Part shown: one piece after another, positions 1-7,450 of the stretch
Numbering within the stretch: position 1 is the stretch's first letter
Layout of the letters: the number at the start of each line of letters is the position of its first letter
Origin: Phycisphaeraceae bacterium
Lineage (GTDB): Bacteria > Planctomycetota > Phycisphaerae > Phycisphaerales > UBA1924
Direction: 5' to 3'
Assembly (NCBI GenBank): GCA_009827205.1
Contig: WUAK01000115.1
Location: forward strand, 1-8,438
Length of the DNA: 8,438 nucleotides
Notes under the pieces: generated by a model
Told to the model about the DNA's origin: nothing
Database searches by the model: none
Seen by the model: only the letters and a program-made list of their open reading frames with translations
Position numbers and translations under genes: made by a program

Positions 1-324
1 GAAAAACTGGATAATGGTAAAGGGCAGCAGAACGAGCAGGAAAATGATTCCCGTGGCGAGAACGACCATCGAGAACACACGCCCGATATCGCTCTCGAAG
101 GTGATGTCACCGAAGCCGAGTGTGGACATGACTGTGAGGGTCCAGTAGAACCCGGTGACCCAGGAGTGTCTCTGACCCTCGTGCTCCATGATGAAGTGGA
201 AGAGCACGCTGTACACAAAGACCAGCACCATCAGGATGATGATGAATTGGGCGAGGGATCGGATGTTGCGCTGAGTCCTGCGTTCCTGGAAGAAAACGAG
301 GATCTGCGAGGTGCTGAACTTCAT
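1..324 (-). CDS. Potassium channel family protein, N-terminal part (cut by window edge)
   Basis: This is the first 108 codons of an ion channel gene. The reading frame stays open to base 1, so the C-terminus is missing. The visible part is a two-helix pore domain: a basic N-terminus, TM1 at about residues 26-45, a pore helix (FYWTLTVM, 59-66), the selectivity filter TLGFGD at residues 68-73, and TM2 at about 82-108. In known relatives this arrangement is followed by a cytoplasmic TrkA-N/RCK nucleotide-binding domain that gates potassium flux; that domain would lie to the left and cannot be seen. The filter has F where TVGYGD channels have Y, a variant known in bacterial channels. The ATG at 322-324 was chosen because the MKFSTSQ start followed by a basic stretch and TM1 fits the family, although no strong ribosome-binding site precedes it. 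The 71-nt gap to the upstream ATPase gene holds no clear terminator or promoter. The role is unrelated to the sugar operon. Confidence 0.88.
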   Translation of the reverse strand, partial: MKFSTSQILVFFQERRTQRNIRSLAQFIIILMVLVFVYSVLFHFIMEHEGQRHSWVTGFYWTLTVMSTLGFGDITFESDIGRVFSMVVLATGIIFLLVLLPFTIIQFF

Positions 325-395
325 GGGTGGGTAGCTTATCCGACTTGGCGGGCGGCTACAGCAGGGAAGCTAGCGGGATTCTGGAAAGGGATCCG

Positions 396-1496
396 TTATT
401 CTGCGCCACGGTTGATTCGGGTTCCTTCAGCGTGGCTCTCGAAGAAGTGGATCTTGCCTGAGTCGTAGGCGATGTGGATATCCGATCCTGCAGCTACACC
501 AGTTTGCAGCGGGACACGGGCGATCATCGCTATGTCATCATGAATCCGAATCTTGATATCCATCTGGTCACCCAGCGGTTCGACCTGGTCGACCTTCGCG
601 GGGATCGAATCTGAGCTCCCCTCCGAAGCCAGCAGGATCGATTGAGGACGGATGCCCATGACAGCATCGCTCTCCGTGTCGGGCAGATTCGAGACGGATC
701 CGGTGAAGATATCGAACCCGTTTCGCGAGAAGCGCGTCTGGCCTGCCTTCACTTGGAGTTTGCCCTCGATGAAATTCATCGCGGGGCTGCCGACGAAACC
801 GGCTACAAACCGGTTGGTGGGGTTGTTGTAAATATCGATCGGCGTTCCGACCTGCTGGATTTGTCCTGCATTCATGACGACCAGGCGAGACCCGAGCGTC
901 ATCGCTTCTTCCTGGTCGTGCGTGACATACACAGTCGTCGTAGCCAGTCGCTGATGAAGCGATTTCATCTCGGTGCGCATCGCAACACGCAGCTTGGCAT
1001 CCAGATTCGACAGGGGCTCGTCGAAGAGGAAGACTTTCGGATCTCGAGCGATCGCTCGCCCGAGTGCGACTCGCTGGCGTTGTCCGCCCGAGAGAGCGCC
1101 GGGTTTGCGTTTGAGCAGATCGTGAAGGCCGAGCACTTCCGAGACGTTCTGCACTCGTTTGTTGATCTCGTCCTTGGGCATGCCCGAGATCTTGAGCGAG
1201 AAAGCGATGTTCTTCTCTACGGTCATGTGCGGGTAGAGCGCGTAGTTCTGGAAGACCATCGCAATGTCGCGGTCCTTCGGCGCGACATCGTTGACGACTC
1301 TATCACCGATCGAGATCTCGCCCTTCGAGATTGACTCGAGGCCTGCGATCATTCTGAGAGTGGTCGATTTGCCGCAGCCGGACGGACCGACGAGCACAAC
1401 AAACTCGCCAGACTCTATCGATAGATTTACGTCCTTCACTGCGGAGACATCGCCCGCGTAGATCTTCCAGACGCTGTTCAGTTCAACTGCGGCCAT
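396..1496 (-). CDS. Sugar ABC transporter ATP-binding protein (MsmX/MalK/UgpC type)
   Basis: A 366-residue ATPase that powers an oligosaccharide importer on the inner face of the cytoplasmic membrane. All nucleotide-binding motifs are intact: Walker A GPSGCGKST (37-45), Q-loop Q83 in QNYALYPHMT, signature LSGGQ (135-139), Walker B VFLFDE (155-160), D-loop SNLD and the switch histidine H193 in VTHDQEE. The C-terminal part (about 235-366) is the OB/TOBE regulatory domain of the MalK subfamily, with the usual MGIRP stretch near 280. Length is normal for the family. It is the last gene of the operon, 12 nt after the exported hydrolase, with AAGGG overlapping the upstream stop (8-nt spacer) before an ATG. 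Placement at the end, away from the permeases, recalls MsmX-type ATPases that can serve more than one transporter. Such proteins are often auto-labelled UgpC, but nothing here points to glycerol-3-phosphate. Energising the permeases of this operon is inferred from linkage. Confidence 0.95.
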   Translation of the reverse strand: MAAVELNSVWKIYAGDVSAVKDVNLSIESGEFVVLVGPSGCGKSTTLRMIAGLESISKGEISIGDRVVNDVAPKDRDIAMVFQNYALYPHMTVEKNIAFSLKISGMPKDEINKRVQNVSEVLGLHDLLKRKPGALSGGQRQRVALGRAIARDPKVFLFDEPLSNLDAKLRVAMRTEMKSLHQRLATTTVYVTHDQEEAMTLGSRLVVMNAGQIQQVGTPIDIYNNPTNRFVAGFVGSPAMNFIEGKLQVKAGQTRFSRNGFDIFTGSVSNLPDTESDAVMGIRPQSILLASEGSSDSIPAKVDQVEPLGDQMDIKIRIHDDIAMIARVPLQTGVAAGSDIHIAYDSGKIHFFESHAEGTRINRGAE

Positions 1497-1508
1497 GGGC
1501 TCAACCCT

Positions 1509-2789
1509 TTACTCGACTCTGAATGGAATATTGGAAGAACCACCGCTGCCGTTGCCGTCACGAACATAGACGTACAGTCTGTACTCGCCCGGCTGATCAG
1601 GGGCCTTGATCGTGGCAGAGCCCGATGATGTCTGCTCCAGCACACAATCTGGCACGATACTGGGGGTGTTTTCGAATGCGCCGCCGTGCTGCTTGTCGGT
1701 GCTCTCGTAACGAACGAGCCATTCATACGTGAGGTCGTCTCCCTCTGGATCGGTCGCGTCGATGGATGCCTCAGCGATATCGCCGGGTGCAACGGTGCTG
1801 AAGAAAAAGGGGGAATCGATGGTGTCGAGCAGCGGCGCGCGGTTGTCGGGGTACGAGCCTGACCAGATCTTGGCCATGACATCGACCGTGGCGGTCTTCT
1901 CCCCCGAGCGGAGGAACATGCTGTACCACGTGTCGGTTCGTTCCTGCTTGTCGCCCCAGAGGAAGACGAGTCCCCCCAGGCAGCGATCGGGCTGGTAGGT
2001 GATAGCGCTGTTGTGGAAGGCGGCGTACGTGCCGACTTTGTCTTCAACGCTTGGCTCGATCTCGGCGCCCCAGGGCGTCAGCGCGGTCTCCCAGTGACCG
2101 ATAGGCCCGTACTCGCTGATGATGTACGGACCGTCGTAGCCCTGTCTGAGTATCTCCTGTGGTACAGAAGGGAGGCCGGCGTACGCGTTGATCCCGAGGA
2201 TGTCGATGTTCGGGCAGTATTGCGCGAAGAGTCTCGCCTGCTGGGGCCAGACACCTGCAAGAGCGGTGAAAGTCGGATGGTTCGGATCTAGCCGCTTAAA
2301 TTCCGCAGCGAGTTTGTCGAGTTCCCTGAACACTCGAGCGGCATCCGGGCCTGCGACCTCGTTGCCCACACCCCACATGAGCAGAGCGGGGTGGTCTCGC
2401 CACTTCGTGACAAACTCCTCTATGTCTTTGAGCTGAGCAGCGACTTGCTCGGGGTCGTCGTAGTCAAAGCCGCCATTGGGGTGTTCCACCCAGTACCCGG
2501 CGCAGACCATGAGGCCGAGTTCCTCGGCGAGGTCCATGACGGACATGGTCCGTCCGTCGGGCCATTCCCGTGGGACGAGTTGATCGGCACCCCAGGTGCG
2601 GATCGTGTTGCCGCCTAGTTCGGCAAGGAGCTCGAGATTTGTATCACCGCCGGCGCCCTTGATGAAGTAGGGCTGACCGTCGACATAGAGCTGCCAGTGT
2701 CCCGAATCAGCATCTTGCTCAACAGTAACGGTCTGCGCCGAACAAGCTGTGCACACGAGGGCGCACACGAGCAAACATACAGTTCTCAT
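1509..2789 (-). CDS. Exported clan GH-A glycoside hydrolase (GH2-type TIM barrel) with C-terminal Ig-like domain
   Basis: A 426-residue exported glycosidase of uncertain substrate. Residues 1-18 form a signal peptide ending near TACSAQ. C16 could be a lipoprotein cysteine, but the -3 position is Cys rather than Leu, so signal peptidase I cleavage after A18 is equally possible. Residues about 30-315 resemble the TIM-barrel domain annotated as 'glycoside hydrolase family 2 TIM barrel'. They include the entry motif DGQPYFIKGAGG, NTIRTWGAD, the acid/base candidate E144 in GVGNE and the nucleophile candidate E226 in ISEYG. The two glutamates sit where the beta-4 and beta-7 strands are expected in clan GH-A. 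Residues about 325-426 form a beta-sandwich with the Ig/cadherin-like signature DPEGDDLTYEW. The usual GH2 N-terminal jelly-roll domains are absent, so this is not a classical GH2 galactosidase; GH158-like or GH5-like activity is possible. The ATG at 2787-2789 overlaps the GH1 stop (ATGA) and has AAGGAGG 7 nt upstream. A longer reading frame to 3098 exists but only shadows GH1. Confidence 0.85.
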   Translation of the reverse strand: MRTVCLLVCALVCTACSAQTVTVEQDADSGHWQLYVDGQPYFIKGAGGDTNLELLAELGGNTIRTWGADQLVPREWPDGRTMSVMDLAEELGLMVCAGYWVEHPNGGFDYDDPEQVAAQLKDIEEFVTKWRDHPALLMWGVGNEVAGPDAARVFRELDKLAAEFKRLDPNHPTFTALAGVWPQQARLFAQYCPNIDILGINAYAGLPSVPQEILRQGYDGPYIISEYGPIGHWETALTPWGAEIEPSVEDKVGTYAAFHNSAITYQPDRCLGGLVFLWGDKQERTDTWYSMFLRSGEKTATVDVMAKIWSGSYPDNRAPLLDTIDSPFFFSTVAPGDIAEASIDATDPEGDDLTYEWLVRYESTDKQHGGAFENTPSIVPDCVLEQTSSGSATIKAPDQPGEYRLYVYVRDGNGSGGSSNIPFRVE

Positions 2790-4195
2790 TCCCCTGCCTC
2801 CTTGGGAGAGTCGATACCTTTCGCTCGTTCCCAGATTGTCTTTCCTTGCGAGCGGATGACGTCGCCGTAGTAGTGGGCAGAGCTCTTGAGTGTGCGCTGC
2901 TGGGTGACGAAGTCGACATGGATGAGCCCGAAACGCTGGTGATATCCCTCGGCCCATTCGAAATTGTCGAGCAGGGACCAGTGGAAGTACCCGTGCACCG
3001 GGATGCCGTCTTCCATCGCGGCGTGCAGGGCACGGAGGTGTCGCGCAATGTAGTCGATACGCTGTGGATCCTGAACACGACCCGAGAGATCTATCCAATC
3101 GGCGTTGGACATGCCGTTTTCGGTGATGATGATGGGTTTCTGATAGCGTTCGAACAGGAACTGCGCACCCCAGCGGAGCACCTCGGGTGTGATCTCCCAG
3201 CCGAAGTCTGAGCGTGGAGTACCGACACAGGGCGGGATGATGTCGGGCTTGCCGTCTTTGCCCGCCCTGACGAGATCTCCTCGATAAATGTTGACACCGA
3301 AGAAGTCAATTGGCTGACAGATGGTGTCCATGTCATGGCGCCAGTCCTTGTGCAGGATCTTGTCCATGCGCGGCTCGAGTTGCTCGGGATAGGACCCGAA
3401 GAAGACAGGGTCGTTGTAGAGCGTGTTGCTCCAGATCGGGTTGTCGCCCGTACCGATGGTGCGCTGCCTGGCTGCATCGATGTCTTCGATTGATTCGGTC
3501 GCAGGGATGCCGCACACACCGACGGGCGCCCAGCCGATCAACGGCTCAGACTTGGCCTCATTGCGGATGATCTTGGCGGACTTTCCGTGAGCCAGTAGAA
3601 CGTTGTGGTTCATCCTGAGCTGGTCATCTAGTGGGAGCTTGGTACCGGGTGCGTGCTCCGCTTCGCCGTGTGCAATCCCGATGAAAACCTGCGGCTCATT
3701 CAGAGTAAACCAGTGCTTCACGCGGTCGGAGAGGCTGTCCACGATGACTTTCGTGTACTCGGCAAACCAATCGGAAACGTTCGGGTTGAGCCAGCCGCCT
3801 CGATGGTAGAGCGATGTCGGGAAGTCCCAGTGATACAGGGTGAGCCATGGCTCGATATCGTTGGCCAAGAGCTCGTCGACGAGTTTGTTGTAGAACGCGA
3901 GCCCGGCATCGTTGACCTTGCCAACACCGTTTGGGATGACTCGAGGCCAGCACACTGAGAAGCGGTAGGCCTTGAGCCCAATCTGCTTCATAAGCTGGAC
4001 ATCTTCCTTGAAACGATCGACGTGTTCGCAGGCAACCCTGCCCGTGTCGCCGCCTCGGATGCGCCCGGGTTCCTGGCAGAACTCGTCCCAGATGCAGGAG
4101 CCCCGCTGGTTATTCTCAGCTGCTCCTTCGATTTGGTATGAACTCGTCGCTGCGCCCCATACAAAGTCACTGGGGAAGACCTGGTTCTTGCTCAA
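2786..4195 (-). CDS. GH1 family beta-glucosidase (cytoplasmic)
   Basis: A 469-residue retaining beta-glycosidase, most likely splitting imported beta-linked disaccharides or short oligosaccharides into monosaccharides. It has the full GH1 barrel. Landmarks are the entry motif FVWGAATSSYQIEGA (11-25) with glycone-binding Q21, H122 in YHWD, the acid/base E167 in TLNEP, the nucleophile E359 in ITENG, and the glycone-binding E413-W414 in DNFEWAEGY. Length is typical for GH1, and no signal peptide is visible, so it acts in the cytoplasm. It starts with TTG at 4193-4195; GGAG 7 nt upstream fits this start, and I found no ATG that would better match the family N-terminus. It lies 20 nt after the MalG-type permease and its TGA overlaps the ATG of the exported hydrolase (ATGA), so the two are probably translationally coupled. 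GH1 members can prefer glucosides, galactosides, fucosides or others, and the sequence alone does not settle this. Confidence 0.96.
   Translation of the reverse strand: MSKNQVFPSDFVWGAATSSYQIEGAAENNQRGSCIWDEFCQEPGRIRGGDTGRVACEHVDRFKEDVQLMKQIGLKAYRFSVCWPRVIPNGVGKVNDAGLAFYNKLVDELLANDIEPWLTLYHWDFPTSLYHRGGWLNPNVSDWFAEYTKVIVDSLSDRVKHWFTLNEPQVFIGIAHGEAEHAPGTKLPLDDQLRMNHNVLLAHGKSAKIIRNEAKSEPLIGWAPVGVCGIPATESIEDIDAARQRTIGTGDNPIWSNTLYNDPVFFGSYPEQLEPRMDKILHKDWRHDMDTICQPIDFFGVNIYRGDLVRAGKDGKPDIIPPCVGTPRSDFGWEITPEVLRWGAQFLFERYQKPIIITENGMSNADWIDLSGRVQDPQRIDYIARHLRALHAAMEDGIPVHGYFHWSLLDNFEWAEGYHQRFGLIHVDFVTQQRTLKSSAHYYGDVIRSQGKTIWERAKGIDSPKEAGE
2797..2803 (-). promoter_or_regulatory. Ribosome-binding site fixing the start of the exported hydrolase
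   Basis: A full AAGGAGG Shine-Dalgarno sequence on the minus strand, 7 nt before the ATG at 2787-2789 and inside the end of the GH1 gene. It argues for the short form with a signal peptide and against the 103-residue N-terminal extension that the open frame would allow. Confidence 0.8.
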
Positions 4196-4202
4196 CGTAC
4201 TA

Positions 4203-4206
4203 CTCC
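4203..4206 (-). promoter_or_regulatory. Ribosome-binding site fixing the TTG start of the GH1 gene
   Basis: GGAG on the minus strand, separated by 7 nt from the TTG at 4193-4195. The same 7-nt spacing occurs before both permease genes and the exported hydrolase, which supports this non-ATG start. Confidence 0.7.
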
Positions 4207-4215
4207 GATTCTGGG

Positions 4216-5082
4216 TCAGCCCTTGACGGCTCCCGATGAAAGGCCCGCGATAAAGTCACGCTGCAGGAACAAAAACAGCGCGGCGACTGGCAGGATCGAC
4301 ACGAGTGTTCCTGCCATGAGCAAACCGTAGTCGCTGTAATAGGCGGTTTGCGTCTGATAGATCACAACAGAGAGCGGCTGCTTCTCTGCCGATTGAAGGA
4401 CAATCTGAGGCCCGATGAAGTTGTTCCACATAGCAAGGAACGTGATGATGAGGAACGCACCAACCATCGGCCTGAGCATGGGCAGCGCGATCACAAGGAA
4501 GATGCCGAACTCGCCCAGCCCATCGATTCGAGCGGCTTCCAGGATAGATTTCGGCACGCTCTGGAGCGTAGCTTGACGGAACAGGAAGACCCCGAACGCC
4601 GGCGCAACTGCCGGGAGAATAAGTCCCGTGTAGCTGTCGAGCAGACCGAGGGTGTGGAGCCACTGGTAGCTCGGGGCGATCAGCAGTGGGGGCGGGATGA
4701 TGAGGGCTGCGAGCACGAGCCACTCAAACGCTCTCTTGCCCTTGAATTCAAGAGCCGCTGAAGCGTAACCGGCGAGTGCGCAGATGAAGGTCGCCAGCAC
4801 CGCGGTCGTAGCGGATAAGAAGACAGAGTTGACGAGTGCACGTCCTATGCCAATCTCAGATTCGAAGAGCCTGCCGAACTGCCGGATTGTGAGCTGTGAC
4901 CAATCGATCCCCAGGGCACCCTCGCCGATTGGGATGAACGTGTGCTCGAGGAACCCCTGCTCTGTCTTGAACGCGGATATCACGAGATACAAGAGCGGCA
5001 CGATGACCACGATCGAAACCGCGATCAGCAGCAGGTGTACGAGCACCCAAGGGATGGAGATCGAGAAGCGTTTGCCGTTCAC
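4216..5082 (-). CDS. Carbohydrate ABC transporter permease, MalG type
   Basis: A 288-residue inner-membrane permease of the binding-protein-dependent sugar importer family (CUT1 type). About six hydrophobic segments are visible, starting at residues 13-36. The cytoplasmic EAA loop that docks onto the ATPase is at about 182-205, reading EAARIDGLGEFG and ending in LPMLRP. The QPLSVVIYQ stretch near 235-243 and the C-terminal short basic region are usual for MalG/LacG-type subunits. It starts with GTG at 5080-5082, overlapping the MalF-type stop as GTGA, and GGAGG lies 7 nt upstream. It should form a heterodimer with the permease encoded just before it and be driven by the ATPase at the end of the operon. 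Substrate cannot be read from permease sequence; the linked GH1 and exported hydrolase suggest a beta-linked oligosaccharide. Confidence 0.95.
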   Translation of the reverse strand: MNGKRFSISIPWVLVHLLLIAVSIVVIVPLLYLVISAFKTEQGFLEHTFIPIGEGALGIDWSQLTIRQFGRLFESEIGIGRALVNSVFLSATTAVLATFICALAGYASAALEFKGKRAFEWLVLAALIIPPPLLIAPSYQWLHTLGLLDSYTGLILPAVAPAFGVFLFRQATLQSVPKSILEAARIDGLGEFGIFLVIALPMLRPMVGAFLIITFLAMWNNFIGPQIVLQSAEKQPLSVVIYQTQTAYYSDYGLLMAGTLVSILPVAALFLFLQRDFIAGLSSGAVKG

Positions 5083-6002
5083 AGACGCACCTCCGATCTG
5101 TTGAGAATCCGTTGTGTGATGGCTGCCACACTGAGCAGGGCAGCGATAAGCCAGCCGATCGCCGTCGCGTAACCCAGGTCACCGATCTCAAACCCGTTCT
5201 TGAACAGATAAGTAACGAGCGTCAGCCCGCTGTCCTGAAGGCCCATGCCTTCGGGGAGCATGATGTACGCGAGCTCGAAGACCTGGATACTGCCGATCAC
5301 GGAAAGAAGGACAACGAAGATGGCGACCGGTTTGATAGAGGGCAGCGTGACAGCGAAGAACCTGCGGATCGGGCCGGCGCCGTCGATCATCGCGGCTTCC
5401 TCAAGCTCTTTTGGCACATTCTGAAGGGCGGCGAGGAAATAGATCATGTTGAATCCCGCGTACATCCAGAGCGCCGTGATGATCAACGCGGGCATGGCGA
5501 GCGTCTCAAGCCAGGGGATGCCGAGAATCTCAGATTTACTAGGGAGCCACCCACCGATGACCGGCAGGCCCCTGATGAGATCAGCGCCGCCTGCAAGTAT
5601 CGAGTTTACGAGCCCCTTTTGCTTCTGGAACATCACCATCGCGAGGACAGCGACAAAGACGAGACCGACCAGTTGAGGCGAGAAGAACAGCAACCTGAAG
5701 ACGCCCCGCCCGAGGATGTGCTTTCGGTTCAGCACAAGCGCAAGTGCGAGAGCCACGGGCAACTGGATAAGCACAGAACCTGCGGTGAACACGAGCGTGT
5801 TGCGTAGAGCGGTCCAGAAACGAGGATCACCGAAGGCTCTGGAGAATTTTTCCATGCCAACATCGATTGATGCGTCCGGGCCGAAGGTGTGCTGCGTGGC
5901 CAGCGGCACCGACTGGAAAAGTGGGACCAGCGTAAACACAAGGAAGAGAACCAGAAACGGAGCGAGGAAGAGGTAGGGGGCTACCTTGGTGTCTTTGGTC
6001 AC
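5079..6002 (-). CDS. Carbohydrate ABC transporter permease, MalF/UgpA type
   Basis: A 307-residue inner-membrane subunit of a CUT1-type sugar importer. It begins with a short cytoplasmic tail and the TM1 motif APYLFLAPFLVLFLVF (8-23), typical of the six-helix members such as UgpA/LacF rather than the longer E. coli MalF. The ATPase-coupling EAA loop is at about 202-225, reading EAAMIDGAGPIRRFF and ending in LPSIKP. It starts with GTG at 6000-6002, overlapping the stop of the binding-protein gene as GTGA, and AGAGG lies 7 nt upstream. Its own TGA forms the same GTGA overlap with the next permease. Both overlaps suggest translational coupling that would keep the two permeases in step. The substrate is inferred from context only. 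Confidence 0.95.
   Translation of the reverse strand: MTKDTKVAPYLFLAPFLVLFLVFTLVPLFQSVPLATQHTFGPDASIDVGMEKFSRAFGDPRFWTALRNTLVFTAGSVLIQLPVALALALVLNRKHILGRGVFRLLFFSPQLVGLVFVAVLAMVMFQKQKGLVNSILAGGADLIRGLPVIGGWLPSKSEILGIPWLETLAMPALIITALWMYAGFNMIYFLAALQNVPKELEEAAMIDGAGPIRRFFAVTLPSIKPVAIFVVLLSVIGSIQVFELAYIMLPEGMGLQDSGLTLVTYLFKNGFEIGDLGYATAIGWLIAALLSVAAITQRILNRSEVRL
5090..5094 (-). promoter_or_regulatory. Ribosome-binding site fixing the GTG start of the MalG-type permease
   Basis: GGAGG on the minus strand, 7 nt before the GTG at 5080-5082 and inside the end of the MalF-type gene. Confidence 0.7.
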
Positions 6003-7429
6003 GGCGACACCTCTTCTGAATCTGACCGAAGGAAGGCGTTGGCATCAACGATCGTCTTGACCTGTATATGAGCCAGTTCCATATTCCGTTTCGCGATCGG
6101 TTCAATCTGCTCCGGGGTGTAGAGTTCCTGCGCCACTGCTTCCTGCTTCGTGCGGGAAACCGCGTTCTGAACAGCCTCACGTGCTTGCTTGAAATATGGT
6201 GTCGCAGGCCTGTTTGGGACGCTGTCAGCGAGTTCGATGTACATCAAGCCCTTGCGCTGTCCACCGAAATACGCGTCGGGTTCCGCGAAGACCGGGTTGT
6301 CCCAGTGCTCTCGGATAGGTGTGATGATGTCGCCTGAACGGTAAAGATCGAGTGCGAGTTCTTCAGACAGGTATAGGTGCTTCGCGAACTCCCAAGCCTC
6401 GTCTTGTTTGCTCGAAGTCTTGGCGATGCCCAGCATTGATCCGCCCCAAACGCTCGTTCGTGTGCCCCCTGGCTCCCACGCGGGTAGCGGGATGAGCTTG
6501 ACCTTGCCTTCAAGCGATGGGACGTTGTAGCGCCAGACGTTGCACATCCAATCGGGCATGAGATAGCACAGTGCGTGGCCGTCAAGTTTGAGCTGGTCGC
6601 CGGTGGGGCTGAACTCGGGCACGTGGGTCGCAACACGATCGGGCCCGATCATCCACGAAACCATGTGCGAGACAGTCTTGACGTTGATGTCTCTATCAAT
6701 GGCAAGCGTGCCATCGGGAAGAAATGCACCGCCTCCGGACTGCAGCAGGAGCGTCTCGAGCATGTCGGACTCGCTGTCCCACAGGCTCATGACGTAGCGA
6801 TCCATCGGGTCACCGTCGCTCCGGCGCTGCTGCAGCGGGCGCAAGACTCGGTAAAGATCATCCCAGGTCTCGACGGCTTGCATGTCGATCCCTGCTTCTT
6901 CGATGATATCGGCTCGGTATGCGAGCATGACCGGGTGCACATCGTGCGGGATCCCGAAGATTCGACCCTCATATGTCCAGGGGCTCAGCGACGGTTTGTT
7001 GATCTTCACCAACAGCCCCTCTTCTTCCAGGCTGTCGGTGAGATCAACAAAGCCAACCGCATCGAGCGGCCCGGCAAAGGTCAGGCTCGCGGACGAGCGT
7101 TCGGCTTCCAAAAGGTCAGCGGTTGGTACCTCACCTAGAAAGCCGCCCAGCATGCGGCGGTCCATCACTTGTCGCCCGATGAGGAACATATCGACCTCGG
7201 GCTTGCCCTCGGTGTTCCAGTCGTCAACCGCGGGAACGTAGATGTCGTAGTGCGGCTTAGCGAATGTCCACATTGTCAGCTCGCCGGTGTGACGAGCCGT
7301 TTCCATGAATGCGATCGTGATCCCTGAAATAATCGAGAGGACAAGCATGACAGCCACGCCAGGCGAGAGCGCATAGCGCAGCGGCAGGCTTACCAGCTTC
7401 GAAGATCTCGGGGTCACGTCCTGTCCCAC
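5999..7429 (-). CDS. ABC transporter sugar-binding protein, family 1, with N-terminal membrane anchor
   Basis: A 476-residue extracellular solute-binding protein that should capture the oligosaccharide and hand it to the MalF/MalG-type permeases. After a basic cytoplasmic N-terminus there is one hydrophobic segment (about 22-42, SPGVAVMLVLSIISGITIAF). The mature fold then opens with GELTMWTF (49-56), the usual first strand of family 1 binding proteins. Other family features are the TWDDLYRVL stretch near 188, FAKHLYLSEE near 348 and a C-terminal helix rich in E/Q. There is no lipobox cysteine, so the segment is either an uncleaved signal anchor or cut by signal peptidase I. The binding domain is rich in Trp and Tyr, as usual for sugar ligands. 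It starts with GTG at 7427-7429, the first possible start after an in-frame stop; a second GTG four codons later is also possible and neither has a strong ribosome-binding site. It is the first gene of the operon, 78 nt after the dockerin-protein gene. Confidence 0.92.
   Translation of the reverse strand: MGQDVTPRSSKLVSLPLRYALSPGVAVMLVLSIISGITIAFMETARHTGELTMWTFAKPHYDIYVPAVDDWNTEGKPEVDMFLIGRQVMDRRMLGGFLGEVPTADLLEAERSSASLTFAGPLDAVGFVDLTDSLEEEGLLVKINKPSLSPWTYEGRIFGIPHDVHPVMLAYRADIIEEAGIDMQAVETWDDLYRVLRPLQQRRSDGDPMDRYVMSLWDSESDMLETLLLQSGGGAFLPDGTLAIDRDINVKTVSHMVSWMIGPDRVATHVPEFSPTGDQLKLDGHALCYLMPDWMCNVWRYNVPSLEGKVKLIPLPAWEPGGTRTSVWGGSMLGIAKTSSKQDEAWEFAKHLYLSEELALDLYRSGDIITPIREHWDNPVFAEPDAYFGGQRKGLMYIELADSVPNRPATPYFKQAREAVQNAVSRTKQEAVAQELYTPEQIEPIAKRNMELAHIQVKTIVDANAFLRSDSEEVSP
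6010..6014 (-). promoter_or_regulatory. Ribosome-binding site fixing the GTG start of the MalF-type permease
   Basis: AGAGG on the minus strand, 7 nt before the GTG at 6000-6002 and inside the end of the binding-protein gene. Confidence 0.65.
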
Positions 7430-7450
7430 TTCCCATTCCCGTCCATAGAA

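Noticed and set aside
325..395. A terminator or promoter in the 71-nt gap after the ATPase gene
   Set aside because: I looked for a stem followed by a T run and for -35/-10 boxes on the minus strand and found only GC-rich sequence with no convincing pairing.
166..468. Plus-strand open frame of 100 codons rich in His, Asp and Glu at the left edge
   Set aside because: It is antisense to the potassium channel gene, whose pore helix and filter are clear; the acidic/His composition is the mirror of hydrophobic codons.
642..1334. Plus-strand open frame of 230 codons across the ATPase gene
   Set aside because: It lies antisense to a gene with complete Walker and signature motifs, and its translation is low-complexity and charged with no recognisable domain.
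2790..3098. A 103-residue N-terminal extension of the exported hydrolase
   Set aside because: It overlaps the catalytic end of the GH1 gene in another frame, would bury the signal peptide, and has no family resemblance. A perfect AAGGAGG sits 7 nt before the internal ATG.
5112..5807. Plus-strand open frame of 231 codons rich in Asp, Glu and Arg
   Set aside because: It is antisense to the MalF-type permease; the charged composition is what the complement of membrane-helix codons gives.
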